From Ricinus communis (taxonomy: Eukaryota > Streptophyta > Magnoliopsida > Malpighiales > Euphorbiaceae), in assembly GCF_019578655.1 (NCBI RefSeq), contig NC_063261.1, positions 11,292,446 to 11,356,445 of the forward strand: 64,000 nucleotides of DNA. The letters run 5' to 3'. The notes below the pieces were generated by a model, which worked only from the letters and a program-made list of their open reading frames with translations, made no database searches and was not told the origin of the DNA. Below, piece by piece: positions 60,642 through 64,000 of this stretch. The number at the start of each line of letters is the position of its first letter. Positions within the stretch are counted from its first letter, which is position 1. The position numbers and the translations under genes are program-made.

Positions 60642-62061
60642 TGATTTGTCTAAATTAGTACTCGCAAGTCTACGAACCGAATGGTAGTTCGGGTAAGCTC
60701 ACCACGAGGTCGATCTCACAAGGAATTGTCGAGCATATATTATAAAGACCAACTATCACACAAATTGTTGAAAGTAAATATAAACACTCTAAGCCGATGT
60801 TTTGAGAATGATCTTAGTTTAATAAAAGAAATTAAATAACCAGAAAGTAAATATACAACTAGAATGATTAATATGAACTATATGATAAAATAACATTTAA
60901 TCTAGCTTTTACTTAGTAATCCCCTTAATTCCCTTAAGCCCTAATTTAACAAATGAGATAGTGATGTGCCTTTTCCCTAAGTCACTCAAGCTAATGATGC
61001 AACTTAGGTTTCTTATACCAACATAGATTAAAATAACATTTAATCTAGCTTTTACTTAGTAATCCCCTTAATTCCCTTAAGCCCTAATTTAACAAATGAG
61101 ATAGTGATGTGCCTTTTCCCTAAGTCACTCAAGCTAATGATGCAACTTAGGTTTCTTATACCAACATAGATTAAAGTAAAGATGATGTTTCTAATACTTT
61201 TAACCTAAAGATTTTCATAACACATATTATTACTAAATTGATATGATGGTCAATCAATAATAATAGATGAAGCTAATGAACATATGAAGGCAAAAAAATC
61301 ATTCATTAAACTTAAAATACATAAGGTTCATACATAAGTAAAAAGCCAAACTAAACACTTATGGGACTTAGCCTAACATACTTAATCCAACGATCATTGT
61401 AATTAAATAGAAAGACTTAAGATTCCTAAAACAGAAAACTAAAACTCCCTCAAAGTTCAAAGGCTTTTCAAGGAATAAAGAAGATTGGTCCTCTTTCTCC
61501 ACGTCTTCGAAAAGCTTCTATGATTCTTCAAAGAGTGATGCAACATAAGCTAGCAAGATGTCAAAGATAATTAACTCTAGAATTTTCTACAGAGAATAAT
61601 AAAACCCTTCTTCAGAGAGATTCAGTAGCCGAAGAACTCCCTATTCTAATTCACCTCTACTCCTTGTAGAGATTCTCTTTATTTTAGAGTTCTTTTCTCA
61701 ACATACAACTCCTATAGTTTATCCCTTATTGTCCTAAATAAACTAAAAAACTCACATGATAATTATCCACTAATTACATAATAATTATTTAAATTCCCCT
61801 TTTTGGGCCTTAATGAATTAAGCTAGGCTCAAACTATTAATAACCCACATGTATGATTTTCGAGCCTTTAATAGCCACAGTCCAATTAACACCCATTAGT
61901 GCATTTTTAGCTTAAATTCTCTTTTTTTGTATTATTTCTTGAATTTAGACAAGAAAAACTAAAGTGCGGTAAAACACATCTTTATACCATATTATATATA
62001 GAAACAAATCATTAAAGCTCTAAAATATCCTTAAATATCTATATACAATTTAAATCGATCA
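60642..62061 (-). repeat. 5' LTR, 1420 bp
   Basis: Matches 50280-51559 along its length but is longer because of a 143-bp tandem duplication at 60887-61173. It ends TG...CA. Confidence 0.9.
60887..61173. repeat. 143-bp tandem duplication in the 5' LTR
   Basis: The segment from aaaataacatttaatctag to acatagatta is repeated head to tail with a 143-base period. The partner LTR has one copy. Confidence 0.92.
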
Positions 62062-62066
62062 GTCTG
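62062..62066. repeat. Target-site duplication GTCTG, right copy
   Basis: One base different from gtttg at 50275-50279. Confidence 0.65.
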
Positions 62067-64000
62067 CAGTGAAATTAGGAGAGAGGAAGTGTTATTTCTT
62101 TACTATTGCTTTTGATAATTTCTTTTACTTGATTGATGAACTACAGTAATTTTCAAGAAAATGAACCAGAATTAACATTAATTTAATTGAATTTCTAGCA
62201 AAAAAGAAAAGAAAAAGGAGAGGCTCTTTTAGTTTATAAGAATTATGAATCTTTCATTCTATAAAAATACAATTCGATATAGAAATTAAAGAATGCTGAA
62301 TTAATAAATACAAAAAAAAATCTAATGTAAATTATAAATATTTATATTTATATTCGAATCTAATTATATTTTTATGGAACAAAATTATTTTTAATGTCCA
62401 ATTTCCATATTTAGTATATTAATTAAAACATTACCAATATTTTATTTCCTAATATTTCAATTTAAAAAAAATATTTTAATCTTAAATTTTATAAAATAAT
62501 CATTTTTTAGTCACTAGAAAGTTGACAAAGATAGAATTAAGTGGTTCTTTTATTTAAGGATAAAAGAAAACATTCAATATATTCTAGCCACAAGAAATGC
62601 TCCTATTCCAATTTATACATTTAGCTACTTCTTAAAAATAGGGCTTATTCTATTTCTGTGAAAATGGGTACTTCTTCTTATACTTCTATTATTATGGGCT
62701 CTTCTTTCCCAGCTTTTTGAGAGGGAAATCAGTTTCATTTGGTAATAAAGCCAGTAAAGAACTAAGATATAATGTGAGGATTAAAAATAATATTATGAAG
62801 ATTAAAATATAATTTATTCCTTTTTTTCTTTGAAGAGGGATGACAAATAATAAAGGTCAAGATTAAGGTATTAATATTAACAGTGATTTGCTCAATAAAA
62901 ATAAAAAAAGATTAAGGTCAAGATTAAGATATTACTCAGCCAAGCAAATGGACACGTCACACGACTCACAAAGTCACAAACCCACGCTATGCCTCCACCC
63001 CATGAACACTCACATCACAACAAGTCACAAATCTTCATAAACAGAAGAATAATCATAAGAAGTCACAAATCTTCGTGAACAGACAAAATAAAAAAGAAAA
63101 TTTGGAACTCTAATAATAGAGAATGAGTTTCAATGTAGCCTTAAATTTATCAGATAAATTTAATCGGATCCTTTCTGGATTAATTTAGCTTAAGGGTTGT
63201 TTGGATTAGAGAATTTTAAATAAATTTTTTTATAAAATTTATAGATTTAATTGAAATTCATTATTTGACAAGTAAAAAATATTCTAAATCTATAGATATT
63301 TACAAATTCTTTGTCCTCCAGAATTTCTCATTTTTTAGAAAGTCTTAAATTCTCATTTAGGAAGTGAAATTTTTTAAAAATTCACCGTTTCAAAAGAATG
63401 ATGGATTGTTATAATATTTTTCTTTCAATATTATTTTGTTATAAATTTATATTTTTTCAAAGTTATTCTTAATTTTAAATAAAACTCTATTATTTTATGC
63501 TTAATTTAAACGAATAAATTTTTAAATTACATAGATTTAAAATTCATGGATTTTAAATCCATAGATTTTGGCTAAATTTATGAATTTTGTAGATTTCAAG
63601 TTCATGAAATTTAAATCTATAGATTTTAACTAAATTTATGAATTCTAAAAATTATCAATACAAATGAAGGCTAAAATCATCTTTGTTTAAATTACCTCAT
63701 TTAAGAAATGTAATTTGCTCTTCATAAAAATAGAGTGAATTGATAAAAAAAAAAAATAGACTCCATTAATTAATAATTATAAAAAAATTTTGAGATATAA
63801 AATAATTTTTTAAGAATTACTAATTATTCTTATTTAATTTTAAAATATTATTTTTTAAAGTTAATTATTTTAATATTCATGAGTTATATTAAATTATACT
63901 AGTAAATTTTTATATTTTTAATAATTACTTTTAACATCCATATTTTTCTTAACTCCGTTAAATTATTACGTTTTTACATTAAAAATAAACGTTAAATGTA
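62067..64000. other. AT-rich tail
   Basis: No gene recognised. It holds a pair of agtcacaaatcttc-t-aacag repeats (63022 and 63061) and a probable MITE (63190-63670). Confidence 0.6.
63190..63670. mobile_element. Probable MITE
   Basis: The left end gggttgtttggattagagaatttt pairs imperfectly with the right end (complement of aaattatcaatacaaatgaagg). The roughly 480-bp AT-rich interior contains two direct copies of tttaaatc-atagatttt--ctaaatttatgaatt (about 63553 and 63610). Target-site duplication is not resolved. Confidence 0.4.

Larger units (their letters stand above)
50280..62061 (-). mobile_element. Athila-type Ty3/gypsy element, long copy, 11.8 kb
   Basis: On the minus strand: 5' LTR (62061-60642), tRNA-Asp-type primer site, gag, protease, RT, RNase H, integrase, GC-rich spacer, ORF1 remnant, internal purine signal, polypurine tract, 3' LTR (51559-50280). 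All domains are present, but gag and pol are interrupted by stops and shifts. The near-identical flanking pentamers support a single insertion. LTR sequence and gag relate it to the element at 41248-48869. Confidence 0.9.

Overview
The window is repeat-rich nuclear DNA of a flowering plant, most likely a eudicot. The evidence is two plant-type protein genes (an eL6/RPL6 gene with GT-AG introns and an intronless MCTP C2-domain gene), AT-rich spacers, several families of plant LTR retrotransposons, and an old integrated copy of a plant pararetrovirus. The species cannot be named from sequence alone; a Malpighiales relative is only a guess.

Layout. (1) 1-7309: a non-autonomous Athila-type Ty3/gypsy element on the plus strand. 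The left LTR is cut by the window edge and the right LTR is complete. It has gag and Athila ORF1 remnants but no pol. (2) 7310-21513: an old nested block. A Tat-type Ty3/gypsy element on the minus strand (gag, PR, RT, RNase H, second archaeal-type RNase H, integrase, all broken) has its 3' spacer interrupted by a Copia/SIRE-like fragment. That fragment is itself split by a 2.8 kb solo LTR of Del/Tekay type with a perfect CAAAG target duplication. (3) 21514-24060: AT-rich spacer with a 43-bp-arm hairpin and a duplicated 60-bp motif. (4) 24023-29865: the gene island. RPL6 (plus, four exons, 233 aa) and a 1049-aa MCTP (minus, one exon) converge tail to tail. (5) 29866-33900: AT-rich spacer. (6) 33907-39567: an endogenous caulimovirid with movement protein, coat protein, zinc knuckle, protease, RT and RNase H in order, broken by many stops and frameshifts. 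(7) 41248-48869: Athila-type element, plus strand, flanked by CTAAT, with RT, RNase H, integrase and ORF1 deleted. (8) 50280-62061: a longer member of the same family on the minus strand, with near-matching target duplications GTTTG/GTCTG, a full set of gag-pol domains and an ORF1 remnant. (9) 62067-64000: AT-rich tail with a probable MITE.

The only clearly functional genes are RPL6 (cytosolic ribosome) and the MCTP (ER and plasmodesma-type membrane-tethering family). Everything else is transposable or viral DNA in decay. One element (1-7309) is recent: its overlapping LTR ends differ at only 4 of 284 aligned bases. A theme across several unrelated LTR families is a compact GC-rich array of short dyads inside otherwise AT-rich elements. 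The Athila-type members share a fixed architecture of tRNA-Asp primer site, GC-rich spacer after the coding part, an internal polypurine-like signal, then the real polypurine tract.
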